Assembly: GCA_023678885.1 (NCBI GenBank)
Contig: CM042966.1
Span: forward strand, 26,116,028-26,180,027
Source: Pogostemon cablin
Lineage: Eukaryota > Streptophyta > Magnoliopsida > Lamiales > Lamiaceae
Direction of reading: 5' to 3'
Length of the DNA: 64,000 nt
Position numbers and translations under genes: made by a program. Positions within the stretch are counted from its first letter, which is position 1; each line of letters starts with the position of its first letter. This document shows, piece after piece, positions 10,240 to 22,591 of the stretch. The notes beneath the pieces were generated by a model that saw only the letters and a list, made by a program, of their open reading frames with translations, was not told the DNA's origin and did not search any database.

Positions 10240-11895
10240 GTGTGAAAATCTGCATGTTTTAGGGTCCAATTTAGCACCGTTTTGAGTAATTAATGTTTTT
10301 ATTTTAGCACTAAATGGTTAATTTTCACATATTTAAGATATTGGTGCATTTGAGGTGTTATTTCGTGTTTTTAGGTGGAAACGGATTAAAAGTGCAAAGT
10401 TGGAATGGGTGAAATCGTAAAAGAATTCTGAAAACGCATGTCCAATTTGTATAATTTTTCTGTATTTGTGTGAAAGTTCAAACTAGTCATGTGATATATG
10501 GTTGGAAAGCTACAGAAGAGGAGGTCATTTTGGCTCAAGAAACACCTCAATCGGAGTTCGGGTGAAGAAGTTATGAGTAAAATCGTGAGGACGCATAGGC
10601 TGCCGATAGGTGGCACAACCTGTGCGGACTGATTGATCGTTAATAGTTTGGGCGACCAAACAACAAAATATCGAAATCAAGGGAATTTAGGATTCATGGA
10701 GTATCGTGATTAGTTAGAGATGATCGAAGAGGAGGTTTAAACATAAAAGAAAATAAAATGCATGGAAAAATAAATCTAATTACAATATTTTTGGATTTTC
10801 TATGTCAAGGTAGTTTTCATGACGCACTCATATAATCAATCATCCAACATCTTTAATTGTTTTCCATTTTAAGCAAATCATGGCAAGGGCAATCAAAAAT
10901 TCCACCTAAACTCTCTCTCGAGATGAAGAGGATGTAGGTCCTTACAAAGACCCCAAAATAGCACATAAGATCGAGACCAAAGTGAACACCTCCCAATAGG
11001 TACTAACTACACGTACGAGTTCCCTAAAAGCTATTAAATCATAGGTAATATTCTCTTTCTAGGTACTATGAATTCACTAAGGTTTGGTTCCCCTCACTAG
11101 ATTAATTGACCTCTCGTCTAACCTCTCTAGTGTCCATTTATGTAGTTCTAAACATAGGAATGTTTTGGTCAAACTCTCCCTATATTAATCCTCATGCAAT
11201 AAATGGAGAGAACTCACATATGATAATCATGCATAGCAACTAAGGGTAAAGCAACAACAAGACATGTCGATACACAATACACAACCTAATCACTATACAC
11301 TAATACCAAAGACATAAATTCCATATTACTACAAGCATGTGAATTTCATAAATAAAACCTAATCAAAGCCGAAAATTCAATCAAGACATTTTCACAATTT
11401 AATCAATAATCATGTCTTCAATCAACCACCAAAACATAGAAAATAGAAAGATAATAAGTAGGATTAGATTTTACCTAATGAAGTTTTATATTCATGAAGA
11501 TCATCCACTCTTTGGTGTCTCCACCTTCTTTTGAAAGCAATAAATTCTTAATCTAGAAAAACATTTAAAACTACGGATTCCTCACCCCGAAAGGGAGAGA
11601 GATCTCAACTATGGAGATCTCTTGTTAAAAAGCTCTCTCTAATTTAATGGATGAAAAATGGGTGTTTGAGTGAAATGGGGGTGTGGCCTCCAAAAATGAG
11701 GAAAATGGAATTTTGGGAGTTGGAGGCTCCAAAGATGAAAATGAGGGAGTATATATGTGTGGAGGATTAGGAAAAAAATGGGGTAATGGGCTAAAGTGGA
11801 TAAATGAGCTTAAGTGGAGAAATGGGCTTTTTGGCTCAAAAATTGGTTCCAGGAGATTGGCATAAACAAGATATCCGTACGATTTTGTTGCATAA

Positions 11896-11985
11896 ATCGG
11901 TTGTAACCCAGTGGCTGGAGGCGCGCTCATGCATGCGTGAGGTCGCAGGTTCAATTCCAGCCCTCCGCAGAATTATTTTTAATTA
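11896..11985 (+). mobile_element. tRNA-derived SINE head
   Basis: An A-box-like TAACCCAGTGGCTGGAG and a perfect B-box GGTTCAATTCC (about 11949-11959) are spaced as in a tRNA-type RNA polymerase III promoter. The sequence does not fold as a complete tRNA by eye, and an AT-rich tail follows. This is best read as the 5' head of a SINE inserted in the solo LTR. I could not define its 3' end or target duplication. Confidence 0.55.
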
Positions 11986-11990
11986 AATGA

Positions 11991-12156
11991 GAGGCTATGT
12001 GAGCGCGAAGTAGAGGATCTTCGCCTTTCTAGCCCAAAAACTCAAGAGGCTATGTGAGCGCGAAGTAGAGGATCAGCACCCTTCTGGCCCAAAAACTCGA
12101 TCGAGTTTCTCTTACGCTAGGATCCGCGCCCTTCTGGCCCAAAAACTCGACCGAGG
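11991..12156 (+). repeat. 55-bp tandem repeat in the solo LTR
   Basis: GAGGCTATGTGAGCGCGAAG starts copies at 11991 and 12046, each running on to GGCCCAAAAACTC or AGCCCAAAAACTC. A third, partial copy covers 12119-12156 (GGATCCGCGCCCTTCTGG). Palindromes such as ACTCGATCGAGT are interspersed. Confidence 0.85.
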
Positions 12157-12687
12157 AGTGAAAAACTAGATCGAGTTTTTCTTAGGCTTCCCATATTTGC
12201 TCTGTTTAGTACATACGACAACACTTTAAGCTGTTGTCTATTCTCTCTTTTCGCAACACCCAGAAAAACTGTTGTCGTATCACCCTTTAAAATCTGTTGT
12301 CTTTTGAACTGACACCATTTTTTTCGTCTTCGTTTCAATTTAATTTCTGTTTCTTCCATCGCTCTTTCAATCTCAAAACGCCCATTTTTCTGCAAAAATA
12401 TACAAAAATACCTCTCTCCAAGTAATCAAACAATTAATAGTATTTTCATTAAAATCATACTTATTGAATTAAATCCAAATAAATTCATGCAATTAAACCC
12501 AAAAATTTAGGTGAATTTCACGCCGATCACGGACGTGTGGCATGAGTGAGCAGCACGACCATGTCATGACCGGCACGACTCGTGCCATGGTTGGCACGAC
12601 CCAAATCGCATTTTTTCGGCTCATTTGTGATTTTTGACGTGAAAAACCCTATTATGAGGTGGAGTCCGAATTTTAGCAGCCCTCAAC

Positions 12688-12696
12688 TATAAAAGG
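12688..12696 (+). promoter_or_regulatory. TATA box of the Tat-like LTR
   Basis: CTATAAAAG followed by GAGCTC is the strongest TATA match in this LTR and fixes its plus orientation. The start site was not determined. Confidence 0.55.
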
Positions 12697-14133
12697 AGCT
12701 CTTGGAGAGTTCTAAAAGAACCACCCTAACTCTCTACCACACCCTTTGGGCTATACAATCTTACAAATATTTACCCATAACCTTCCACCATCCATCTCTA
12801 CCCTTCACCCGCCTTTCACCTATCACCCTCACACTCAATCACGGTGTTTGCCACTTGAGAAGGAGAACGGAGAAGGATCATTAAGATGGAAAGAGAAGAC
12901 GAAGAATTATTCCAAATAAGGGTTTTTCTTCCTTCTTTAATTTCTTATTGTTGATTTATAGACTCATGGGTAAGTTTCATTCCATAAACATGGTTGTTGC
13001 TTGTAACACCATGAGTTAGTACTTTTTTGGATAGTTCTAGGTTTTGAAGGTTGAATTGGATTGAATTGATGACCTAGACTAGGTTATGAATTTCTGCAGT
13101 TTATTTATTTCATTATTAATGCTTTGAATTAAGACTTATTTTATTTTATATGATCTGTCCTTATTCATGAATGTGTCATTACCTTATGTATATTTATTAT
13201 TATTGCTTGTGTTATATAAGAATTATATTTGTCTATCATAATGTAAAGGGGATCTAACCGTATAACATTTATTCATTAGAATAATTAATATTTGACATTT
13301 AATATATCTATTAATTACCATTTTAGAGGATTTGGTTTCTTAGATTGTTAGGTGGGAATTGAAGTTTATTTCTTAAGTACCTATAAGGGAAATCTAGTGC
13401 TCTAGCATTTGATGAAATTTTGTATGAAGTACCTAGAAAGGGAGTATGAATTATTCTTCTGCATCTGAGGGTTTAAACCAGATTTATGTATTAAGTTTAC
13501 TTCACCAAAGGGATTTAACATAATTAAGTGATTGCTTTCATAAAATCTGCAGGAATTCTAACTGATTGTCTAGTGATTTAGTTTGACCAATTTAAACTGG
13601 ATTTCCTAGAACTATCTTGTCTTCTCTCTTGAAATATTTGTGATTGTTTGTGGTTTTCATTTTTATTTATTTTATTTAATATTTATTTTTCTGCATGATT
13701 AGTTTAATAATATCCAAAATCAGACTTTGTCTTAATTAATTAAAAGTGGTGTGAATTAGTTAGTGTGTATCTTATTTAACGCTAATCTCTTGTGTTCGAT
13801 ATTCTTACTTGGTCACACGATCAGCTACAATTGATTCCCTACACTTGGGGACACATGCAAAAAGGTGAACAGTAGAAAAAAATCCTTTTAAACCTTATCT
13901 TATCACCCTCGGAGTACTAATTATTCATGACATGAACCAAGCTTGTTCGCACAATCTAAAATCAAAACTTTCCTATTAGTTACTTTACATCTTGTACTTA
14001 TTTTTACACTTTCTGTTTTCATTCGTTCCACACTTATTTTTATCATTCAAAAAAGAAAATATCACATCAACTAATAACCTAAAAAATTATCTTTATTTTA
14101 AAAATACAATTCTCACCTAACACACATAACATG

Positions 14134-14392
14134 CTCCCTCCGTCCCATTTCAGATGACACACTTTCCATTTTGGGATATCCCACAAAAGTTTGACATTCC
14201 TAAAAAAATAAAAAGTCAAACACAATCACCCTTTCTCATATACTTTATTTACAAAAAAACCACTCTTACCTAACAAACCTAACATACTTTATCATTTATT
14301 TATTACCAAAAATATCATAATACCCCTAAAAATTATCACTATCTTAATCTCCGTGCCGAAAGGGCATGCAAACTTTTGTTGGACGGAGGGAG
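14134..14392. mobile_element. Stowaway-type MITE
   Basis: Ends CTCCCTCCGTCC and GGACGGAGGGAG are perfect inverted repeats. The right flank begins TA; the left TA duplication has been lost (TG). At 259 bp with no coding capacity it is a non-autonomous Tc1/mariner-type element. Confidence 0.88.
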
Positions 14393-14489
14393 TACTTTAT
14401 ATTTTATTTATTACCTACAATACCCCTAAAAAGTTAATAAAGTTGGTTAAAATAAACTTTTCTTAAACTTCCCACCGTTTCAGTGAACA

Positions 14490-14712
14490 CAGATTCCCAC
14501 CCAAAGAGTCAATTTTTTTTTCTATTTTGGGTGTCGCTCTCAAATAATCGGCTTTATTTTTTTACACACATATATACGACTCATGCACACTCACTGATAC
14601 AATTAAAATATGAGGCCCACACCCCCACTAATACAACTACTCACTAGATATTAAATAATAATACTCTTTAATCCACTTGTATTTGAAAAAAGAAAAAAAC
14701 TGATGGAGGGAG
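14490..14712. mobile_element. Stowaway-type MITE, left end degraded
   Basis: The right end TGATGGAGGGAG is followed by TA. The body (CACCCAAAGAGTC, ACTAATACAACTACTCACTA) matches the MITE family at 31666 and 62232. The left inverted repeat is no longer recognisable. Confidence 0.7.
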
Positions 14713-15128
14713 TATATTTTTTTCTAAGGTGTAGATTTCATCTTAAAAAAAATCCTAAATGGACCCAATCTTATCCACAGAAACTAAGTCTTACGTTGTT
14801 TCTGATAATATATATTCTTGTCTTAATTCTTTGGGAAATCCCACAAGTTGCCCTATATGGGTTGACCTACAATCTATGTAACAGAATTTGAGATTCTTTT
14901 ATGACACATTAAGTACAAAAGGAATAAATAAATCTATAAAATGTATCACCTCCTAAATAAAAAATATCGGCAAACAAGCAAATTATATTTTATTATTTTA
15001 AAATGTATATCACTACATACACCCACTGCGGTGGTGATCACAAAATATATTAGCAAATTATATTTTATTATTTTAATTAAATATAGAATACTATTAAAAT
15101 CTAAGCGAACAACCAAATATCATTTTAA

Positions 15129-15236
15129 TTAAAGACATGCACTAATTAGGTGAATAAAATTTCAGCGGACATAATAGGTATATTTAAATTAAACACATGC
15201 ACTAATTAGGTGATTAAACACATGCATTAATTAGCT
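15129..15236. repeat. Short dispersed tandem-like repeat
   Basis: ACATGCACTAATTAGGTGA occurs at about 15135 and 15195, and a variant (ACATGCATTAATTAG) at about 15219, separated by AT-rich linkers. Confidence 0.6.
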
Positions 15237-15639
15237 ACCACCATCACTCAAACATAGTTCTTTTAATGGACTGAATTTTAGGAATTAAAGCACTGTTCAC
15301 AAACAGTTCATTTATGTAAATTTTTATCTCATTAAACTCTCACCTATCCCCACCAACCAAATAACTACACCACCAACAAATAACAAAGTTGGACATAGTG
15401 GATTCAAACTTCATTCCTCTTGTTTCAAAAATTATTTGAGCATAAAAAAATTATCGGCTCCCCTATTTACCCACCATCTTTGTCGACGGATCCATAGTTA
15501 GAGCCAAAGGTAAGATACTAACACTGTTTGCATTGTATTTTATTTAGTGGTTTAACTGTTATTTTAATCTTGCTGTTACTTTATTTGTGGGTTATAATGT
15601 TTCAGTTTTAGGGTTTTTACGATTTTAGGGTTTTAAAAA

Positions 15640-16795
15640 TGCATGTCTGCTGAGTAAAATGATTATATATATCCATGTCTTCCTATGTAATTGCCTAAAT
15701 ATGTACGTCCTCTGAAGAAAATGATCAAGTATAATGTAATATGCATGTCCACCGAGGAAAAATGTATTATGCATATAATATGCATGAATACCACTATATA
15801 CACCCACTGTAGACTTGTCCGCTAATTTTGCATGGTCAATTATGCTTATCCGCCCATTATTTGAGCCTTATCGAACATGTCCGCCCATATATTTAGAATG
15901 ATTGAGTATATCTGCCCATTATTAGAGCCATATTGAGCATGTCCGCCGAAATTTTGACCCTAATTGAGCATGTCCGCCCAATTTTTAAGCCGATTTTTCT
16001 AGCATATTTAAGCATGTCCGCCGATTTTTATAGCATAAATATTTATGTTTGGTATTTTATGCATAAATTAGCATGTCCGCCGATTTTTGTAGCCTAATAG
16101 AGTCTTTCCGCCTATTATTTGACCCTAATTGAGCATGTCCACCAATTTTTAGTCTAATTGAGCGTGTCTGCCGAAATTTGTAGCCCAATTGAGCCTGTCC
16201 GCCGATTATTTGACCATAATTGAGCATGTTCGCCGATTATTTGACCATAAATGAGCATGTCCACCGATTATTTGACCATAATTGAGCATTTTCGCCGATT
16301 ATTTGACCATAAATGAGCATGTCCGCCGATAATTTTACCATACTTGCGCATGTCCACCGAATTTTTAGCGTAATTGACCCTGTCCGCCGATTATTTGACC
16401 ATAATTGAGCATGTCCGTCGATTTTTTCAACCTAATTGAGCCTGTCCGCCGATTATTTGGCCCTAATTGAATATGTCCGCTGATACTCTTAGCGTAATTG
16501 GGCATGTCCACTGATTATTTGACCCTAATTGAGCATGTCCGCCTAATTTTTACTATTTTTGAGCATGGCCGCCGATTTTTATTGCATAATTGAGCATGTT
16601 TGGTCATTTTTTAAGCATATTATATCAGGTCCTCCGATTATATTTGCCTACTTGAGCATGTCCATCAACTTTGAGCATAATTCAGCATGTAAGTCAGATT
16701 TTTTTTAGTATAATAGACCTGTCCTTCGATTTATGGATCTTAATTGAGCTTTGTCCGCGTATGACTCAATGTTTAATTTGAATGTCTGCTAATAC
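15640..16795. repeat. 31-bp minisatellite array, about 35 units
   Basis: The core GAGCATGTCCGCCGATTATT followed by TGACCATAATT repeats with a regular 31-bp period from about 16134 to 16565. It is more irregular (about 30-70 bp) and more diverged on both sides. I counted roughly 35 occurrences of the CATGTCCGCCGA-type core. Each unit carries a CCGCCG or CCACCG block in otherwise AT-rich sequence. The array ends about 150 bp before the MULE transposase frame, so it may be a subterminal repeat of that element. Confidence 0.92.
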
Positions 16796-16940
16796 TTTAA
16801 GGCTTAATTTGTGTGTAATTATGTACATATTCATAAAAGCTTATACTTTTATGTAATTAGGTACCTATTAAACACGTCTATCATAAAATACTTTAATGAA
16901 GGTTAATCATGTGTCAATATAACAATTAATTGTCCTTTGT

Positions 16941-19900
16941 TAAAAGGTTTTGGCTTTGGTTGGAAATGAGAAATTTTTTTATTTAGTGGGGCAGCTGGTG
17001 ACAAGGTTTAGAGTATGTATGTGGCCAATACACGAGCTTAGTTTTGAATTTAGATCAATTGAAGCTGAATTTTATTATTGGGCATGTGCACAGTTTAGTT
17101 CGTGCCGATGTGAATCATTGGAAATATGTTATACAACACTTGTGGACATTGGTGGTTGTATAACAAAACATAAAGTGAAGGATGATCTCAATATTAGGGG
17201 CTTGTATCACCATGTTGATGAGCCAATGCTATTTGTCACAGTTAAAGCCATACCACAGCAATTAGTTGATAATTTTTGCCCTAGTGCGCTGTCGTCTGGG
17301 AGCTGTTATTGGACCGACTTGCTTTGTTCACAAATTCCATCTGTTAATATTCTTAATCCCGTAGATTTGGCTTGACCGAGTGGGAGCACATGTGTGAACC
17401 TTTCAAGTCGTACGACAAATATTGATTTGAACAGTGACTACAATGGTGAAGAACATGTTGAGGCAGAGGAGGAGAACAGAGATTACATGTGCTTATTTGA
17501 AGAAAATGAACTTGAGGACAATTCAAATGACTGTTCCCAAAGTGATGCATATGAGGGTTCAAAGGGTATGGGTCGGATGGTTCTGCTGGTTCTCAAGATG
17601 ATGGGTCTGATGGTTTGCAAGACGATGGGTTTGATTCTTTTGAGGGTCTGCAGCGTGAGGATTCTGAGGGTGATGAGGCTTCGCAAAATGAGGGGCATGA
17701 TGGTGATCAAGGCAACGTTGAGGATAAGGATCCTTTAACTGCCATGTTCGAGGGGTTGTGTTCCTACATCAGAGCCAAAGACGGAATGAGTTTCTTGGAC
17801 CCCATTACGACACACATGCACATGCCTATACTGGTACGTCCTAGTCAAGATACAGATAGTTTTTTCAGCCGTCCATGGATCATTCCAGGTTTGTGTTCTT
17901 AATAGTACCAGTTAATTTACTAAACCTTATTGTATTATAATACCAAATGAAGAAACCGTAAATTTTTTTGCAGGGTGTATGGAATAGTGTAATGTGGACG
18001 CTGAAGTTGAAGACAACAATAATATTGATACTTCAGGGGAGATACATGAGAAAAGTGCATTTGATAACAAAGTTGATTGCCAGTTTACTTTAGGTATGCA
18101 CAACTTGCGGAATCAAGTTGAGACACGGGTCAAAAAATCAGACAGGTATATGCTCAACGTCGTCTGCAAGTACCGAGTAGAGCAGGGTTGTATGTTTGAG
18201 ATGCATTCCAGTGGCCTTGGTGGAGTATAAAGGGTAATCAAGTTCTCACCTCCACATGTATGTCGTTTGAATCCAGACACTAATGCGCCAAGGCAAATTG
18301 GTTCGAACATTGTTGGGAGATACTTTGTAGCTCGACAGTTCAATAAAACCACAACATTATGTGCTGCTGGAATGGCAAACGAGATACTTACAGAATTTGG
18401 TTTCGACATCTTCTATAATTTGACCCTCAAATCAAAACATATTTATGTGGGACACACGTACGGAGACCATCCTTCTTCCTTCAGATCCCTAGCTTCGTAC
18501 TTGCACCATCTTAAGTTGCAAAACCCAGACACGTACACAACGTTGGCAACTGGAGATGACAATTGTTTCAAGTGAGTAAATACACACTCTTTATAAATTA
18601 TGAGGTATAATAGTGAACTAAATATTTCGATGGAGGTATGTCTACTACCCACTTGGTGCTTCTATACGGGGTTTTGCCAGAGCTGGCCGTCCCGTGATTG
18701 TGATTGATGGTACACACATGAGAGGGAAGTACCGTGGGATCGTGTTTGTTGCAGTCAATCAAGATGGCAATTACAATATTTTTCCCCTAGCTGTTGGCGT
18801 AGGTGACACTGAAAACAATGAGTCATGGTGTTGGTTTCTTCAAAGGTTGAAGGAATCGTACGATTCTCCTAATGGGCTAGTTATTATTTCTGACGCGTAT
18901 AAGAATATCTCACACGCTATACAGACTGTGTACGCAGAGACACACCATGGTTTATATTCTAATCACCTGAAGAAAAAGCTCAAAGGATTTGAAAAGGTTA
19001 TGTTGTATCAGTTCAATATGGTTGTGGAGGCATACACCAAGCGTGAATTCAATAGGTATGGGCATTTTTTTTATATTCGTATTCAGTTTTTTAGCACATT
19101 ACCGTGCCACACGGATGGGAAGGGAGGCTGCGCAACCTAAATAAAGCTGGATTGATGGCTTTGCTAGAGGAGTGGGGTTATGATAAATGGTCGAAGTTTC
19201 ACTGCCCGGTCAGTCATTACGAGTTCATATCATCGATGCAACTGAGACCTTTAATAAGGCCATCATATGGGCCAGGACACTACCCATTTGTAGTCTGTTA
19301 GAGGTTGTATGTGCTCTCATTCAGAGATGGTTCTGTGAAAGACGAACGAGTGCAGAGAATAGTCGAGAAATACTTTGCACACGAGTGCACAGAGAGTTGG
19401 AGTTGAATGGTGAGACATGGAAACTTAAAGTGAAAAATCTTACAGCGACAACATTCCAGGTCACTTCCACCACAAAAAAAACTCCACTGTTGATTTAAGG
19501 GATTGTACTTGCTCTTGTGGCAGATTCCAGTACTATCAATACCCCTGCATTCACGCATTGAAGGCGATAGAGTACGTTGAAATGATATTATGCTTATCAT
19601 ACAAGCTTCCATACTACTTATTTGCCTAAATATGATAATTATCTATTTCATAATACTCCGGTGTCAATGTTTGCTTGTAACAGCCATTGCAAACTTGCAA
19701 CTAGTGTATTTGTTGCACATTGGTACCATCGAACGACTATACTGTCATTATGGCAAGATGTTGTTATGCATGTACCCGACCTTTTCGATTGGTCAATGCC
19801 AGAGCATGTGAGTACTATTTGTATGAATGAGCCACCATCACATCGACAGGCAGAAAGACCATGTACGAGCCGTATGTATTTTGCAGGCAGAGTCTTCAAG

Positions 19901-20003
19901 GGGTACTAGGGGACGTCAGCGTTACAGCAGATGCAGAGAGCCGGGACACAACAGAGTGAAATGTCGATTCAATGTAGCAGGTCACAAAAGGGGGAACAGT
20001 TGA
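16941..20003 (+). pseudogene. Mutator-like (MULE) transposase, decayed
   Basis: The pieces follow the plant MULE transposase order. An N-terminal region (16950-17375) leads to an acidic linker. A MuDR-type DNA-binding region spans 17994-18570. The catalytic domain begins at about 18640 (VIVIDGTHMRGKYRG), with the second Asp in IISDAYKNI and the Glu probably in ATETFNKAI. A SWIM zinc finger (DCTCSCGRFQ ... CIHAL) lies at 19500-19570, and a C-terminal zinc knuckle (CREPGHNRVKC) at about 19935-19990. Plausible introns with GT/AG sites lie at about 17889-17973 and 18571-18638. It is broken by in-frame stops at 17373 and 18228 and by frame changes near 17570, 19140 and 19495. All three DDE residues can still be found, but no continuous protein is encoded. 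Confidence 0.88.
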
Positions 20004-20710
20004 TCAACTGATTGAAATACAAAGTTGGATGAAAAACAGTCTGGACTTGGTGTTTATTTTCATGTTTAAAGTATGAAATATAATTAGAACAAGTGAAATG
20101 TCCCCTGTTTTCATTCTCAGAATGTTTTAGTACACTAATTTCATATAACACAAATGGAAAAAAAGAATATACTAACGAAAAGAAAGGTCCTTATTCGCAC
20201 CCTTTCTCACGTAAAGGTTGTACGCAAATATATCCCGTGCCCACTTTTTCCGGTACTCCATCAGGTGTGCATCATTTCCCCATGAATCATCCCCTGTGAG
20301 TAAATATTGTATCTCTCTGACACTAGCCTGACCACAACACTATCTGTCATCCTGAATGTAGCACATGGATCTTAGTGGTCTAGCCCACTTCAGTGAGGCT
20401 CTGTACTTCTGATCTGGCGTGTCATATAGGGCACAACTTCCATGGAGCATGATGGGGAGCAACCTTCACAAGTGCAATGTGCTCTCCTTTCTACTATCTT
20501 CAATAGCTTGAGTATCTACCCACGTGTGAAACAAAGAATCGAATACAACAATCTTCAAAGATCTTATACACACACACACACAGCGAAATGGTGTGAATAC
20601 GCATGCACTATGAACAGCAGATGTGGAAGGAAATAAAAAAATGACCAAAGGAGATTAAAACAAAAATGAGCACTCTGTTCTTCCCAAAAATTTAAAAAAT
20701 CGTGACATAC

Positions 20711-21960
20711 TCACCCGTTCAACCTTATCCCAGTCTCTATGGCCACAAGTCCATGGCGGAGGCCTTCAGAATAACAGCTTTCCATTCCACCACCTATCCA
20801 GAATTTATAGCTTCTCTTGAGGTAAATTGACCAACTGGGAGGGGTCATCACCACGGCCGTAACATGCTCATCCCACATTGCTTTTAGCGTCACCTGACAA
20901 AGAAAATGTTAATTATAAAAGGTTGTAATAAGATTAAAAATCCAGTTATTAATCGTAGAATCATCCTAAACCGTATTACATGTACAAACTTAGTGAAAAC
21001 TGACACGGTAGAATAGCATACGACTGCATTCGATGATCCGGATGAACACCGATGTAATCAGGTACTTGTGCTAGTATAGCCAAACACGCATCAATGTGCT
21101 AGAAAGAAAACATAACGATCATAATATATAAGTACAATGTGTAAATAATTCTATGTTGATAACATACCTCATCCTCCATCCAAACATTTGGCGTCATCAT
21201 TCTCACGAAGAAATCATTCCTCACTTGGTACCTTATGCCGACGTTCATCCTTCACATGTATGTAACAACCTTTACATATGCCGGTGCTATGTTAATCCAT
21301 AATAATAAAAGAACATATTAAGGACATTTCTTACGTTACAGGGGACATCATGAACTTTTCCCACGCTCTGCTGATCTTCGCATCATCCACTGTTGTGTAT
21401 GGGGATTGGACTGCTGTCGCTTTTCTCTTTGGACGTTACGGATGACGTTGGAGTGCTTTTCAACTGACACCATACTGAAACCCTGATCTGCACGGGATTC
21501 TGAACCGAGCCCTACTGGAATTGAGACTCCGGGTGTAGAATAATCATGCTGTTTTTGTGATCCGGGCGCTTCAAGCAATCTTGTTGAGCCACCTGGTATT
21601 AGGTCCACATCTCCGACAAAGAGGCCACCTGGTGTTGCATAACTAGTCTGTTGGTGTGTAGTATTAGCATTCTGTTGTTCCTTCCATGTAGATGGATTAC
21701 TTGGTGCGTCGTACGTAGATGGCTCAGGCGGTGGACCCTTGAATCCTTCCTTAAACAGTTTGTATATCGAACCAAGAATTGACCTCTCATGGCTATGCTA
21801 CATCTGGGTCTGTGCTCCAATCAACCAACCAGCAGCCCTTTTAATTTCACCGCGGTCCTCCTCCTGGTACCTACGAATATCAGCTAACTGTGTATCCTAT
21901 ATGTCAAACCTCTTCTCCCATCTGTCGTCTCGATCCAGCAGCTGAGTTTAATGATATTTT
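20711..21960 (-). pseudogene. Possible Ulp1-like (C48) second gene of the MULE, degraded
   Basis: On the minus strand, exon-like pieces can be read with canonical splice sites. One ends in MMTPNVWMEDE before GTATGT (about 21172-21240). The next begins HIDACLAIL after TTTCTAG (about 21020-21100). Another, 20711-20897, starts VTLKAMWDEHVTAV after an AG. The phrase ending DEHIDACLAIL recalls the start of Ulp1/SUMO-protease-like domains carried by some plant MULEs. I do not see the catalytic HWV or the Cys box, so the family call is tentative. Stops and frame changes occur upstream (21350-21960). Its position just beyond the transposase, in convergent orientation, fits a MULE accessory gene. Confidence 0.38.
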
Positions 21961-22403
21961 CTCAGGTGGAGTGGAAATGTCCACATGATGAGGGTGACTG
22001 GGTGGGGTCTGGATCTTCTGTACCACTTTGGTGCGACATCTCTTATGACACTTCGTTGGATGAGTGGCACGTAAGAGGGAGAAGGGAAACTATACCCTAA
22101 GTCAATCAGTCAACCCTTGAGGCAAGGGATTAGATTTCTCCACCACGACACGTGTCATTCCATAAGCAGGTGTTACAGGAGATGTCACACCAATATGTCA
22201 CAGAATATCCCGTGCCGACTGGGTGTGGCCTAATAATATTGAAGAACTCCTTCCCAACCATATCCAGCTTAAATGGTTTAAAAATAAAGTGTGTCTAGGA
22301 CAACCAAGTTCACACATCACTTATCATCTTCTTTGCTCTAATCACACCTTTTGTTTTCTATTATTCAAGTTTTACATTTTCATATATAACCTGACACTGC
22401 TTA

Positions 22404-22589
22404 CTCCCTCCGTCCCACCTAAAGGGTAGTGTTTGCTTTTTGCACGTGAATTAAGGAGTATTATTATTTAATGTGTAATGGGTAGTTGTATTAGTGGGAG
22501 TGTGTGCCCCATATTTTAATTGTATTAGTGTGTGTATGAGTCCCATGTGTGTAAAAAAAGAAATGAAATTCTTTGGGTGGGACTAAGAG
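22404..22589. mobile_element. Stowaway-type MITE
   Basis: It starts CTCCCTCCGTCCCACCTAAA after a TA and ends GGGTGGGACTAAGAG before a TA. The inner part of the right repeat matches the left, and its outer six bases have diverged. The body is the reverse complement of the family at 31666. Confidence 0.75.
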
Positions 22590-22591
22590 TA

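Larger units (their letters stand above)
10630..12529 (-). mobile_element. Solo LTR (Athila-like), 1.9 kb, target duplication CGGAC
   Basis: The segment begins TGATTGATCG and ends GCCGATCA, so it has TG...CA ends. It is flanked by the direct 5-bp duplication CGGAC at 10625-10629 and 12530-12534. Internally it shares blocks with the LTRs at 51305 and 58355 and with the split LTR at 32038, for example CTCGAGATGAAGAGGATG and the AGGTACTAA segments. I infer minus orientation from that likeness. No internal region remains, so LTR-LTR recombination removed it. A SINE-like unit and a 55-bp tandem repeat lie inside. Confidence 0.88.
10240..13843 (+). mobile_element. Tat-like LTR (plus orientation), split by a nested solo LTR
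   Basis: The left part (about 10240-10629) and right part (12530-13843) become contiguous when the nested element and one copy of its CGGAC duplication are removed. The right part has a good TATA box near 12688. It ends in TGATTCCCTACA followed by CTTGGGG, which resembles the end of Tat-lineage LTRs known to me. The left edge is approximate: no matching inverted TG start or target duplication was found. No gag or pol of this element is present, so it is a solo LTR or a truncated remnant. Confidence 0.5.
13844..15639. other. Repeat-rich non-coding region
   Basis: No gene is supportable. It contains two Stowaway MITEs, the short repeat at 15129-15236, and pieces shared with other parts of the window. 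About 13870-13960 (AAACCTTATCTTATCACC, CTTGTTCGCACAATCTAA) recurs near 60985-61060. About 14715-14875 recurs partly near 61110-61200 and 45969-46010. Confidence 0.6.

Noticed and set aside
11625..11954. 109-codon minus-strand frame (Pro/Ser/His-rich)
   Set aside because: It lies wholly inside the solo LTR with no protein family signature; likely chance.
11898..11970. Possible functional tRNA gene
   Set aside because: A and B boxes are present but the acceptor stem does not pair by eye and an AT-rich tail follows; a SINE head is more likely.
15640..16795. CRISPR-like array
   Set aside because: Units are contiguous minisatellite copies with no unique spacers, in a plant nuclear genome.
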